NCBI GenBank assembly: GCA_963576785.1
Contig: OY756147.1
Coordinates: 248,001-312,000, forward strand
Direction: 5' to 3'
DNA: 64,000 bases
DNA from: Chlorophyllum brunneum
Lineage: Eukaryota; Basidiomycota; Agaricomycetes; Agaricales; Agaricaceae
The notes beneath the pieces were generated by a model, which saw nothing but the letters and a program-made list of their open reading frames with translations, was not told the origin of the DNA and did no database searches. The number at the start of each line of letters is the position of its first letter. The stretch's first letter is position 1. Of the stretch, positions 21,831-34,940 are shown piece by piece. The translations under genes and the position numbers were made by a program.

Positions 21831-24800
21831 ATGTCTACCAATAATATCGTCGCTGGTTTACCTAAGCTCAATGGGCCTAAGAACTACGTGTTCTGGTCTA
21901 GAAGGCTTCAGGATGCCCTAACCCTCATTTCTGTTACTGGTTCTGACCAGTCCGGATGGACTGTGACAGACCAGAATCTCTCTCCTGCGAATCCTACCAC
22001 CTTAACGGAGGAGGATAGAAGGAGAGAACAATTGAGAGAACAGGCATTGGCTGTTATTAATGGCACCTTACCTGATTCCCTGTTACTCCATGGGCATGAC
22101 GCTCCTGGATTCCTCTGGACTGATTTGAAAACCCGCTTTGGGACACCTTCTCCTGCCGCGGTGTATTCAATTCTCCAAAGAATGTTGCGAAAGCGCATTT
22201 CAGGAAATCAAGATCCAGCAATGGATCTAGCTGAATTGAGAACAATGGCTTCTCAATTAGAAACAGCTAAGGTAAAATTGCCAGAAGTTCTTGGCGCGAT
22301 GATCGCTTTGAACGCATTACCACCGGATTGGAATGCTGTGGCACAAACAACATTGGCGAATAATCACGATGTTGTAGATATGACCTGGGAGGTAGTCCAG
22401 CAGGCTATAAATGCGGAGTGGTCAAGACGTGAAGGGTCAAGACCTAACATGTCTAACCCCCAAGCATCCTTTGCCGCAACTGCCAACTACCAATCTTGCC
22501 CTCAGGGCAATATCCCCAGGACTCGCCCTGGACCACCCTGGAACCGCTTCCACCCTGGAGGCGATACCAGGGCCCAGCCTGCGTGAGGTCCACGCCACCC
22601 TGCCAATCCAAGTGGGCAGCCTCCTCAGCCTTCTCCCCCTTCTCCTACCTGGATTAACGTCCAGAAAAAGAAGAAGAAGCCCAAGAAGCGCCAGGGTAAA
22701 CCCCAGGCCCACATGGCGGGCTTCGCTGCTGCCATGGAACCAGTGGTCCGTCGTTTCACTGGTCCGGGGATGACCTCCTTCGACCTGATGAGGCACATGG
22801 ACGCGCCTCGACCCATTCCCACTCCCGCTCCTCTGACCACTCATGTACTTGTGAGTGAGAGACCAAAACCTCTTACTTGGGTTAATCCCAAGAAGGTCCA
22901 GCAGGCACGAGAGAATGCTCGTGCTGAGCTCGAGAAAAAGGTGCGTGCTGAAGCACGAAACTTATGTTTTACCGCCTTACTCGAAAACTCACTGTGGATC
23001 CAACAGGTGACCACCTGGCGTGACCGCGTCACTGGTCCTTCGCCCATGCAAATGGCGAAGAAACGTGCCCTCGATCGTTATGATCGACGGATGCACGAGG
23101 TCTCTCACCCCTGCGCCCCGAAAGGACGATCGGTGACACCACCCGGTGCACCTTTGGTTCCTTCTGGTCACCCCCCAGGTTGTACCTGTGAGGGACACAC
23201 GAGGGTAAGTAAATGGTTCACTAAAAATAGTAACCCCGATATTAACGCGACCTGCGTCCATTTCGCTTTTCTTTTACCTCATGATTCGCCTTACGCCTTA
23301 TTGATTTCTCCCAAATTTGGGAATAAACTCAATTTGGTTATGCATCATGTGGTAAAGATCCCAAGCATGGACTCCGTCGCCCGGGGCGACTCGCTTGAAC
23401 CCGGAGAGGTTCGGCCGTACTACCTTCCTCCTCCAGAGGAAATAGTAGCTCCGGCCGTCAGGACCTACGAAGAGGAATTCCCTCCTCTTCCTCGGGCCTC
23501 CCCTCCAATGGAGCATTTCCAGAGTAAGAGATACTCTCTTACTCAGAAGAACAAGACCGCTGATAGGTGTCCTGCCACACTTTCAGTGTTGGTAGACGAA
23601 GCCTTCAAATGGCTTGAGAGCAAGAAGGAGGTCGATGACCTCATGGCGCCGGCTCAGGATGTCGCCTACGACATCCGCGACCCCAGGAACCCTGCAAACG
23701 TCGCAGGACCCTCTTCTAGGTCTCTTCCGAAGTCTCCGAAGTCTGAGGTGTCACTCGGACTCTCGTCAACTGACTACGGGAGCGACTTCAAGAAGAAGGG
23801 AGGAGCTGGGTACGTGATCAAATCGATCTCAGATACTCTTACTAACCCTGATACACAGTCCTGTCACCAACATGCTGACCGGCTGTCTTCGCAAGAAGAA
23901 GGGCAAGGGCAAAGGGAAGGGACGTCGGGGGCCGGGCATGTAAATACACAATCGGGATCTTTAGGATCCCATAATAATGTATTTTCTTTGTGCGAATCGA
24001 TGAATGAGAAGTGTCTTAATACTTCTCAATTTTCTTGTTTCTCTACGCACATGCCCGATCAGTATTTAAGAGTACCAGATCAATTTAGATCTCGATCGCG
24101 AAGCAATGATCAAAGCATAACGCCACTAGAAGAATATAGTGACGTATGGTTATTAGACTCAGGGGCATCATGTCATTACACCCCTTATGCGGAAGACTTC
24201 ATTAACTTCGAAGAACTCGAAGTTTCGATCCCAATTAAGACTGTAGGAGCACAAAGCCCCTACCTTAATGCAGTTGGTCTTGGTGTAGTTATGCTTAAGC
24301 ATAGAGTCTATAACGGGAAGACTGACAGCGTTCAACCAACGCAGATATTAATATATCCAGTCTTCCTTCTAAAAGAAACCTCTGAACGACTAATGTCAGT
24401 GGGACAGTTATGCCAGGATGGCAAAACTGTTAGAACAGATGCCAACGAATCAGTAGTAGTTGATAGCGAAGGAAATGCTATTCTTCAAGCATATCCTTCA
24501 GCAAGTCGCAATACTACTTTACATTTTGTTAACACAAAAATTGTACACTCGGAACAAGCAGCTATGACTGCGGATCCGATCGTTGGCTACAAAGTTGTAC
24601 ATGCGAGATTGGGACATCCCTCTAATCGTATCCTCAATCACTTTGAGAAAAATACGATTGGGTTTACTCCGGTGCAAATTCCCGAGCAAAAGCCAGTCTG
24701 TGACGGTTGTGCCAAGGGAAAGATGCACCAAAAACCCTTTAGAGAGAACCCTACACACGCAAAGCGTCCATTCGAAAGAATACACTCGGATTTAGTTGAA

Positions 24801-27800
24801 CTTCCGATTCTTTCTTACCATAAATTTAAATGGGTCATGACCATAATGGACGACTTTTCCTCCCATGGATGGATTCGCTTCCTCCATAAGAAATCAGAAG
24901 CAGCAGAAGAAATGAAAAATTTCATTGCCTTAATTCAGACTCAATACGAGACTAAATTAAAATATCTCTGCACTGATAGAGGAGGAGAGTATGCAACTGA
25001 CGAGTTGCAATCTCATTTGCGCTCATTAGGGATTATACATGAGACCAGTGCACCGCACATACACCAACAAAATGGTCGAGTGGAACGCTTGAACCGAACC
25101 CTAATGGATAAAGCAGAAGCCATGCGGCATCATGCTTGTATTCCTGATGGTTGGTGGGAGTTTTCTATAGATCATGCGATCCATATCTATAATAAAACAC
25201 CGGTATCACGGCTCATGTGGAAAACACCATATGAAGTGTTGAATCAGAAGATTCCAGACATCTCCAAAGAGAGAGTCTTTGGCTGCGGTGCTTATGTCTT
25301 CCTCCCAAAAGAGATAAGAGACAATAAACTGACAGTGAAGTCAGAACTCATGATTTTCCTTGGTTGGACATCAGACAGGAAAAATTATCGTTTCATGAGG
25401 CACCTAAATGGAAATGTAATCTATACATCTCCAACAGCTGTATTCAGCGAAGAACACTTCCCTAAATGTGTTGGGAAGAAGCGAGAAGAATGGATGAACC
25501 AACCATCATCTTCTACTTCTCGAAGTACACCTTCGGAAGTTATCGTCTTCCATGCTCCAGATCTATCTACTGGTTTACCTATTGATAAACCACCAAGCCC
25601 TATTCCCCGAACTTCTACTGGAAGTTCTCCGGAAGATAGGACTTATAGATCTGTACATGGACGAATTCCAACTCCTTTCCCTGAACCTAAAAAGAATAAA
25701 GGAAAGGGAAAAGCACCGAATATCGATACTGATGTTCAGGAGGAGTGGAATGGTATTGTGCAAAATATTCTCTTTCCACCAAGAGAAACACAAACATGAG
25801 AAGACGATGACAGTGATGGATTATCTTATGCTGATCTACCTAATCACCCTGAAGGTCCGAACCATCCGCCTTCTCAAAGAGATGATCCAGATGTACAACC
25901 ATTCATACCCTATACCCCTGTCGAAGATGATCGGGATGCTGGTCCTTCTGTACCACGAGGTCACTCGGATCAAATACTGGTTCCTGAAATACCTCAGAGA
26001 CCGCAAAGAACCAGAAAAGTACCTGAACGTCCAGGAAACTTCTATGGTTCTACAAAGCATCCGACCAAAATACTCCAGGACTATGAGATGTTCCAACCTC
26101 CTAAGTCGAAATTAACAAGTTCTACAAGTAGACTTGTTAGACAAATTCGATCAGAGGCTTCCAAACCTGGAATAATCGATAGACGTTCTCAGCATGAAGC
26201 TTCTACATTAGAAGACTTATGCAGAGAAGGAGGAGTAGGGATGATCGATTATCTGTGCGCTCAAAAAGTCGAATCACCATTAGTTCCTATTTCTTTCAAG
26301 GATCTAAATCAACTACCATCAGAAGAGAAATCTAAATGGTGGAAAGTGTGCTTAGAGGAGTTAAATTCACTCAAAGAAAGACATGTTTATGACTTAGCTA
26401 AACTTCCGCCTGGAAGAAAAGCTGTCAAAAATAGATGGGTCTTTACACCCAAATCAGATGGTCAATACCATGCTCGACTAGTAGCAAAAGGATTCTCTCA
26501 GATAGAGGGAATTGATTACAATGAACTATTTTCACCAGTAGTCCGTTATGAGACAGCACGACTCATATTTGCAGTCGCTGCCCTCAACGATTGGGAGATG
26601 CTCAGTTTAGATGTTAAAACTGCTTATCTCTACGGAAAACTGGATGAAGAACTCTATATGGAACTTCCAGAAGGTTTCAATACAGGTCGTGGTAATTTGG
26701 TTTGGAAATTAAACCGAGCCATTTATGGATTAAAGCAATCTGGACGACAATGGTGGAAGGAATTGACTAAGTCAATGACCGACCTAGGATTTGTCTGATC
26801 CAAACTAGATGCTGGAGTCTATTATTACTATGACCCTGAAACCAAAGAGCTTATTATAGCTCTGGTCTATGTAGATGACTCAATGTTCATCGGAATTAGA
26901 GGCTCTAGACTTCTATATGAGAAGCGAGCACTCTTTATGAAGAAATGGGAATGCCGAGACCTTGGTCCAACCAAAGAGTTTCTTGGTATGAAAATTTCGC
27001 AAAATCTTATAAACCGATCAATCACCCTAGACCAAATGGATTATCTAGGAAAAGTTCTTGATCAATTTAATATAATTGGAAAGGAAGAAATACCATTACC
27101 AAATGGATTTATCTTCGAATCCAATACAGGAAAAGCAACACCTGACTTCATAAAGAGGTATCAACAATTAGTAGGATCAGTTATGTATCTGATGATAGGC
27201 AGTCGGCCCGAGATAGCTTTTGCCACTGTCAAACTATCACAACATATGACCAATCCAACTAAAGCGCATTACAATGCAGGCTTACATTTGCTAAAGTATC
27301 TTAATGCTACTCGCAAATATAGAATTACCTATAATGGAAGTTCTATGCAAGGCCTGAATGCCTTTTCCGACTCTGATTGGGCTGGTGATCCAATTAGTCG
27401 TAAATCTGTAACTGGATATTTCTGTTTGTTAGCTAGCGGAGCTATTGCTTGGTTAAGTAGGAAACAGAAAACTGTGGCATTATCTTCCACTGAAGCTGAA
27501 TATATGGCTTTGTCAGATTGCAGTCGACAACTTGTTTGGACTGTTAATTTATTGGAAGAAATTGGTATCCAATCATTAGCCTCTTATCTCTTTGGTGATA
27601 ATGAGGGTTCAATATTTTGGGCCAAAAATCCAGTAACAGAAAAACAATCAAAACACATCAACGTCAAATACCATTACATCCGTGATTTGGTAGAAGACGG
27701 AAAAATTGAAATATTCTCTGTGAAAGGCACTGAAAATCCTGCCGATATTCTCACAAAGAATTTAGACAAAATTAAATTCAATCTATTCCGACCTCACCTT

Positions 27801-27818
27801 GGCTTGATGTTTGAGTGA
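21831..27818 (+). pseudogene. Copia gag-pol polyprotein, one frame with three TGA stops
   Basis: A single frame of about 1,995 codons. Gag is at about 21,831-22,580. A long unrecognised segment follows (about 22,640-24,140). Protease has LLDSGASCHYTP (24,153). The integrase finger has HARLGHPSNRIL and CDGCAKGKMH. The integrase core has Asp in IHSDLVELP, Asp in CTDRGGEY and Glu in GRVERLNRTL. RT has NRWVFTPKSDGQYHARLVAK and YVDDSMF (26,871). RNase H has FSDSDWAGD, SSTEAEYMAL and a final copia tail. Stops are TGA 22,584-22,586, 25,797-25,799 and 26,796-26,798; no frameshift is present. Each could derive from CGA by one C-to-T change. No CCHC knuckle is visible in gag. Confidence 0.93.
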
Positions 27819-27838
27819 TTAAAACTCTATATCAATAC

Positions 27839-27852
27839 AGAGCAAGGAGGAG
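27839..27852 (+). promoter_or_regulatory. Copia polypurine tract
   Basis: AGAGCAAGGAGGAG lies directly before the 3' LTR and would prime plus-strand synthesis. Confidence 0.75.
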
Positions 27853-28415
27853 TGTTGAAGTTTCGGACATATTCTAGAAATAGACTATGAAGTCATAATA
27901 GACTGATCCGTTACTTTCTAGTAACTTCATTCCGTAGTAACTTCCTATGAGTTGCTCTGCATACGATGAGAGTCATAAGTACTTGATAGATTATTCTACA
28001 TAGTACCAATGACTAGATACTACGTTCCGCAGTACTCCGCAGGCACTACGCCGCAGTTAAAGAGAGTCATAAGGAACAATCCATGCAATGCTAGTATTTT
28101 ATGTAGTATGACTCGTCTATGTTACAATATGTATATAAACCCCATGTAGCAGACCTAAGTTCTGCATCTTGTTCAATCGAACAACTTCTTCATCATTGCC
28201 TATCTCTTTGAGTACAACACCTCAATCGATTTAATCGACTTCGACCTCTACTTAACTGACATTAACCGCTTCATCAATAATATCTGTCTATCCGAACTAC
28301 CTTACTACAGGTATCAGATAGAAGCTTATTATCTCGGTGAGTAGACCCTACGTTCTCTCCCACTGTGTTTACTGCTGCCCCCAGCAAACAACTCGTTATG
28401 GTCGTTTCCTCAACA
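27853..28415 (+). repeat. Copia 3' LTR
   Basis: 563 bp, the same length as the 5' LTR, with seven transitions between them. Four are at CpG sites (for example GACGTT against GACATT, and TTACGG against TTATGG). Confidence 0.95.
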
Positions 28416-28420
28416 TGGGC

Positions 28421-30654
28421 AGTTGCATTTTTCAACCAAGCAAAATTCACCCATCCAATAATCATCCTGAACTTCCTTGTAATTCCACACCTGGTCAACT
28501 AGATGCTACCCGTGTTTCATGTATGAGTGAGGGGAAGACACGAAAAAGCTAAACTCACTTGACAAGATGATGACCATGGGGTAGCCGGTGTGTCCGTTGT
28601 TGGGGAACACTTAAATCGATAGTCGACCGGGGTGTTTGCTGGGGTGTTCTGGATATCAAGCATCTTAAGCGGCATCCGCTTCAGTACACTGTGCTCCATG
28701 AAATCAGATCGCCGAGATCTATCCTAAGATGCGGTTTCAAATATGCAAAAAGGATAAGGCCAAAGAAGACTTACGAACAGAAACGGGTGAAACTTGTCAT
28801 TCCCAATGCAGTTAACCCATGAATGAAGAATGAGTTCCAAAATGCCGGTATTTTTTCGTGGAGCCCCCTGATGGTCTGCACGGCTGCAAGCCAATGGCAC
28901 CAGGCTCTCATACCATCATTGACCCCCGGCCCTTGGCGTGGCCATGAGAGCGATATATTGACAGAGGTGTCTGGACCTGCCAGGACAGATCTTCAGGTGA
29001 TGCATTAGGACGTAAGACAGCTGATCATACCATTCAGGACTTCCTCAAGAATTCTGCGCACACACAAAGAAGTGAGCTCCTGAGTCGCACTAACGATATC
29101 CAACAGAAATTTGACCGCTTAAAATCCTTGAGGTAGTCGATGAACGATTTATGGAAACACTCAAGCTTCTTGGTATGAGCCTGGCGTGGTTCTGGGACGC
29201 GAAGGACCGAGCGGAGGTGATGAGTGGCGCCATAGGCAGTATCCATCTTCATTGCTAACCAGTTGCACAGCCCCGTCATGCATTCAAAGTTACCCACCCA
29301 TGAGTCATCCATCGTTAGGAGTAGTAACTTTCCGGTGTTGACCATAACATCAGCGGGAACTCTGGAAAGAATACGATTGTATAGCGCATCGAGGAGTGCC
29401 ATTGGATGCGACTTCCCCTCCACAAGCCAAGTCGAATTGGTCTCAATGACGTCGAGCACCTGCTCAAGCTGCAATACTGGGTCACCATAGGCCGGATCAT
29501 CTATAAATTTGGCCACCGTGGAAGCGTAGGCGAATAGTCCCTTTAAACCATAGGCAAGCTGTAGAAAATCACGTTCTGTGGGCCACTGGTGGAGGTCTTG
29601 GAGTGCAGGTGATCGTCCTTTGATAGAGAAGAAGATAGACCTGCCCAAAACGACATTAGGGGCATCGGTGAATAGAGTCTCAGCAACGGTCTGCATGATG
29701 GCGGATTTTCCAACTCCGGCTGGGCCGACGATCCAGAGCATCCTCCTCTTGTCGTCGTGTACAGAGGAGTCAAACGCTGCTCCGGGTATTGTTTCCTTGA
29801 AAAGCCTCGACATAACTACAACGACAATAGGTTGAGCACGTGGAAATGACTGAGAGATTGTGTGGTATCTTACAATCATCGGAGCTGCCATTATCATTCA
29901 GGACAGGATTATTCATGACGATATTCTGCGCGTGCGTGAAGAAACCTTCCCCACTACCGAGGTGCTGAGTCCGTTCATAAAGACCTGACTGATGCGGTTT
30001 CAGATGTTTTCATACAAAGTCGAGACGAATCACTGACATTTGGCGGTTGATAGATAGGACGCCGCGTCGAATACTGCACGGCCAGTGCAGCATGGGGTGA
30101 GGATGGAGTCCCTGTATGAACACTTGGCTCATCAGGAGGACCTTGGGATACAGGGGTATGTCGAGATTGGGCAGGGTGTTGATCGATCAAATGCAGAGGA
30201 GCCCTCTATCGGGGACGGTTCCGGCGATTGGAGCGTTGCATTGGATGAGGTGCATTCATTGGAGACTGTGAATGACAGAGGGCACTCTCCACGGGGTATT
30301 GAGGGACCGAGAAAGAAGGTTGATAGTAATGTGGAAGCGTTGGGTATGGATACGAGTTGTGTGGGAGCTGCGCAGGGAGCCCAAGTGGTCTGCTTGCAGG
30401 GGTGGAAAACTTCTGGTTTACGAAGAAATTCGTAGTGTGCATGGCGGACCGTTGGGCATTGTTCACAGGAGAGTTTGTAGGATAAGCGGATGAACAGTAT
30501 GGATACGCTAAGGGATGAGAGGGAGCTGTAGTTGGAAAATTGGTGGCCACCGGATAGGTGAGGGGTACAATTGTTGGAGGGGCTGTAGCATAGACAGCTG
30601 AGGCGCCATCCATGCATTATACTTGTTGGACGACTCTTGGGTCCTGGGTTCCAT
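28421..30654 (-). pseudogene. N2: NACHT NTPase, main part, broken
   Basis: A paralogue of N1 and N3. It starts at 30,654 with MEPRTQESSNKYNAWM. The Pro-rich N-terminal exon then shifts frame against N3. The NACHT region (29,897-29,034) keeps Walker A GPAGVGKSAIM but has lost about 190 residues between SIKGRS and PALQDLHQWP, including Walker B. A second small deletion lies just before Walker A, after AAFD. C-terminal exons include ISLSWPRQGPG (about 28,930) and SDFMEH (about 28,700). The last exon is cut by copia at 28,415/28,421. It cannot act as an NTPase switch. Confidence 0.85.
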
Positions 30655-30790
30655 GGAGAAAGCTCGGTGGACAGAACAGCTGGGTGGGAGTGGTCAAAAG
30701 AAACAAAGAAGTATGCCTGTGATGGAAACATGCAGCCTGTGCAGGTCTACGCAAGTAGCCGAAAACGACATGAGGCTGTGGCTTGCTCAC

Positions 30791-30974
30791 TGTAAGTCTG
30801 GGACTTACGAAGCCAAACAAGAAACCATAAGACGGATTCGGATGCATATATATAGGGACAGATAGACAGGAAATGTAGTTTCCCCCCCACGACTTCAGAA
30901 TACCATCTCGAGTTCACTGTATCTTCCCGTCCCTTCTCTGTCCCCCAGTGAGGCTGTCAGGAGACAGCCTTTCA
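30791..30974 (+). repeat. LTR3 5' LTR
   Basis: 184 bp from TGTAAGTCTGGG to ACAGCCTTTCA, with a TATATATA box near 30,846. It contains six CpG dinucleotides. Confidence 0.88.
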
Positions 30975-31069
30975 CTTTTTTTTACAGTCCCCGCTCGAGA
31001 CCCTGACGCACATAATCACCGACCGCATATAATCACCCTTACGCCTCAGACCCTTCTGCCTCTGCCCGT

Positions 31070-31275
31070 CCCTGTCTGCCTCTGATTGTTCCTCTCTGCC
31101 TTACCTCGTCTAGTCAAACCACTCCTGAAACCCCACTGTCATAAAACCCTGTGTCTGGCTCTTTTCTGTCTGTCTCTGTTGAATCTCTGTCTCTGCCAAC
31201 ATCTCCGTGTCACACCTCTGTCTCTGCCAACATCTCTGTGTTGTATCTCTGCCTCAGCCACACCTCTGCAAGAAT
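31070..31275 (+). repeat. Degenerate CT-rich tandem repeat in the LTR3 leader
   Basis: Repeated units of the type CTCTGTCTCTGCCAACAT occur several times between about 31,150 and 31,270, within a longer pyrimidine-rich leader. No coding role is seen. Confidence 0.55.
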
Positions 31276-31729
31276 GTACAACTCTCTGTTTCCACTCTCA
31301 CATCTACTTCCCGCTCCAAATCTTCCATCCTGTCACAACACACTTGTTCCAAGACACTTCCGGAAGACCTCACTCCACCCTTAGACAGCGAACGTACTGT
31401 CAGACATCGCATCAGAACAAGGAACCTGGCCTCAACAAGTACTTCCCATTCCCCCCTACTGCATATAACTACTCCAGTAGTGTCCAACTCTGATTCAGAT
31501 AACAAAAACCTTCCAAGCATGTCCACAGACCCTTACACATTCATCCCACTTAGTCCGAATGATGCAAAAATCTCGCAAAATAATTCCTCTTCTCCCCTGG
31601 TTTTTGGTCATGGCAAAATCTCTATTGCTTCCCTCTTGTACTATGTCCATTTGTATCCAAAATAATTCATCATTTCGACCACAACAACATTCTTGCGTGG
31701 ACATCTGCTAATCATGCAACCCTAATTGC

Positions 31730-32560
31730 TGGGATGTTCAAAGATTTTATGATTGAATTCCGTAAAAGGTTCCTCCCTGACAACTGGGAGTTCCCCCTTG
31801 TCTGAGACATACAACAATACCAAAATAACCTTCCGTTCCATTAATAGGTTTCTGCAGTATGCACAGCAAATGCCCATCTTGAGGGTTCCCCAGAGAAGAA
31901 GAATGATAACTGGCTTTGGGAGCACTTCCGTTCGACAATGGACTTGAAATTGCATAACCACTACACAAACTTCTGCCTACATGAAAACCTGGATCATGTC
32001 TTAAACCTTGACAAATGGCTCAAGAAGGTTATGCCAATTGCTCAGAACCTAGAGGAAAAATGTAAGGCATGTAACAATTCATGGGTACAAAGCATGAGTG
32101 TTAACAATATTTTGACTTTTCCACAACTGTCATATCTGCAACCACACCTTCTCTGTTGAACTGCCTTAGCTCTACTGGCACCAACTCTCACCTACCTCCT
32201 TCCCCTCTCTGGTCTTTCTCTTCTAGTACCACTCTATCTAATGCCACTCTATACCACCCCCCCCCCCCTGGCCCTTCCTGTGCAATACCTGGACTCCCTC
32301 CTGAGGACAGCCCACAAATGCAGTAGCTTTGACTCACAACTACCCACCTCTTGTTGCTCTTTATGATACCTTACCACCCCATATTCCCTGTCCTCCCCCA
32401 TTAACTGAGGAAGTCCGACATTTCCTTCTTGATCACAGAGGATGTTTCTACTGCCATGACATTTACATTGACCATGTGTTCTTATCTTGTAATATGACAC
32501 AAAATATCAAGGTTGAGCATTGGACTCAAAGCTGGACAGATGCTAAGCTTGCTTGACTCT
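31730..32560 (+). pseudogene. LTR3 element gag remains
   Basis: Fragments of gag in changing frames. The clearest is a Cys/His motif, CFYC with six residues to His and four more to Cys (CFYCHDIYIDHVFLSC, about 32,448-32,495), at the place of the gag knuckle. The spacing is wider than the usual CX4H. A poly-C run lies at about 32,258-32,270. Confidence 0.55.
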
Positions 32561-32899
32561 GCCAAGCATGGTCACAATATTGCAACCAAATTGCTACTGT
32601 CCACACTCCTAATTTGGTTACCGCATCTATTAAAGAACTTGAAGTTGAATTTGAGGCTGCACAAGAGGTGAACTTCATTGATGGCTCCACTAAACTCCCT
32701 TTGGTCCTGTATGCCAATGATATGAGCCCTCTTGACCCTGAGGATCATGTCTTTGCAGGTACTGTATGGGCTGGTAGCCACCCCAACTCTCCCTTCATGG
32801 GTGTAGTTATGTATGATAATGATTGCTGCCCCAGTTGCATTCTGGAAGATGACAATGATAATGAGTACATGCCATCTCCTACCACCCCTCTCCCTCAAG

Positions 32900-33390
32900 A
32901 TTATATCCTATGGCCCTGCCTTGTGTACAGTCCCACTGCCCTATTTGCTTGTGTCAATGTGCTTATTGACCATGGGTACCCCACAGTTCTGATATTGAGC
33001 AAGCTTTGTGATAGCCTCATGCTTTGTTGACTCCCCTACACAAGTCTCTGGCCCTTGGTAGTGTTGGAGGAGATTCTTTTGCTTGTTCTGAATATGTTAA
33101 ACTGCATATCTGTTCACCTGACAATAATTGGACTGCCCATACCATGTATGCCTTAATTGTACCAGAACTTCATTTTGATATCATCCTTGGTCTTGAATGG
33201 CTACAAGCCAATAAGATTGTGGTAGATATGTCTGAGGGGTCTGTTACTGCAAAGGCCTCAGAATATGCACTTGTCGACTTGTTTGGCCCATCTCTAGGCC
33301 CCTCAACTTTATATGCCCCATCTCCATCTGCTACATTAAAATACTGTATCCTCTCACAAGCTGCTCCCTCAAAGGCAAAAGAATGACATG
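32900..33390 (+). pseudogene. LTR3 element protease remains
   Basis: NVLIDHGYPTVLI (about 32,957) looks like a retropepsin core with DHG in place of DSG or DTG. After a frameshift near 33,025, DIILGLEWLQANKIVVD supplies the second conserved block. It is inactive. Confidence 0.6.
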
Positions 33391-33689
33391 TTACAACCAT
33401 GGAAACTACCCATTATAACTTTGCCCAAGTATTAATACAATTACAACAAACTACACTCCAACTCTGTCCTTTCAAATCACTCCCAATCTCACTCCAAACC
33501 TTGCAGAGGCAAATTGCTGTGCTGGCTGCCACCCTACACCAAAAAAACAAACTTTCTGAGGTAGACCATTGGCTCAAGACTGAATTCAATGACCTATTTC
33601 CTGCTAGCAAATCTTTGGAGTTATTAACAAAGGTTCCTTTGCCATCCCACTCTCACAAACTAACAAGGCTGGCACCACATTAAAAATGG

Positions 33690-34940
33690 AGTTTGAGGAT
33701 CTCTTCCCTACCCAACTCCCATATGTATCACAACTTCCAGATGACATCCACCATAATATAATGGTTACTACAGCAAACAAGATTTGTGTAACAAGAGAGT
33801 ATTCATACTCCCTCAAAGAGTCATTGACTATTACAGACTAAATACATTCACTGTTCCTGACTATTTCCCACTCTCACAAATTGACGACATCCTTGCTGAC
33901 TATGCAAAAGGAAAAATTTGGGCTAAGATCAACATGACAAATGCATTCTTTCAGGCATGTATGAACCCAGACCACATTAAATATACAGCTTGCCAGGCAC
34001 CATTTGGACTCTACAAGTGGACTGTCATGCCAATGGGTCTTCAAAACTTACCTTCAACTCAACAATGTTGTATGATAGTGGCCTTTCAACACTTGATAGG
34101 CAAAATCTGTCATGTATACTTAGATGACATCATTATTTGGTCTTCTACCTTCAAAGAACATGCACACAATGTGTGCTCTGTGAAATAACTACCTTTTCTG
34201 TTCAATGAAAAAGTCACAATTATTTCATGATGAAATCATTTTTCTTGGCCACCACATCTTGCAAAATGGCATACAAGCAGACCCAACTAAGGTTAACAAG
34301 ATCCTCAACTGGCCAGTCCCAAAATCAGCAACAGAAGTGTAACAATTCCTTGGACTTGTCAAATTTGTTGCACACTACCTACCAGATCTTGCTAACCACA
34401 CCCAAGCTCTATACCCCTTAACTACAAAAATGGCTGATAAAGTATTCCCCACTTGGTTGTCCATGCACCAGTCTGCTTTCAATACTATTAAGGCCCTTGT
34501 AACAAGTAGACAATGCCTCACAACTATCAACCATGATAATCCTGAAGAGAACAAGATCTTTGTGACTTGTAACACTAGCATTCCTGGAACTAGTACTGCT
34601 CTAAGCTGGGGACTAACATGGCAATCCTCTAGACTAGTAGCCTTTGACTTCCAATAATACACAAACATACAGAAATACTACCCCACATATGAACAGGAGC
34701 TGCTGGCCATTATTTGTGCTCTCAAAAAGTAGCATTCAGACTTGATTGGAATGCATTTTGAGATTTTTGCAGACCATAAAACACTGTTGAATTTCAATAC
34801 CCAAAAAGACCTCTCTTAATGTCAAGCCTGCTGGATGGAATTTCTGTCCCAATACAATTACCGGATCAATTATACCACAGAAGTACTTAACACTCCAGCT
34901 GATGCACTCTCATGTATTTATGAAAGGTCTCTTCACAAAG
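33690..34940 (+). pseudogene. LTR3 element RT and RNase H remains
   Basis: RT is recognisable from VIDYYRLN, WAKINMTNAFFQ, APFGLYKWTVMPMG and the catalytic YLDDIII (about 34,117). The thumb follows in other frames. RNase H has YEQELLAIICALKK, FADHKTL and TPADALS near 34,900. There are several frameshifts and stops, most of them TGA, TAA or TAG. Confidence 0.8.

Larger units (their letters stand above)
21109..28415 (+). mobile_element. Ty1/copia retrotransposon, nearly intact, inserted in N2
   Basis: A complete element of 7,307 bp with LTRs of 563 bp each. A single gag-pol frame is broken by only three TGA codons. A perfect target duplication TGGGC lies at 21,104-21,108 and 28,416-28,420. The two LTRs differ at seven sites by my reading, all transitions, so the insertion is young compared with the gypsy elements. 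It interrupts the last exon of N2. Confidence 0.97.

Noticed and set aside
22437..22844. Minus-strand ORF of 135 codons opposite the copia gag
   Set aside because: It lies opposite the gag-pol frame in GC-rich sequence, has no motif, and is a shadow of the coding strand.
3..27818. Reassigned TGA codon (read as Arg or Trp) to explain the many in-frame TGA
   Set aside because: TAA and TAG occur in the same way, sister copies have CGA, CAA or CAG at several of these places, and the intact genes have no in-frame TGA. C-to-T decay explains it better.
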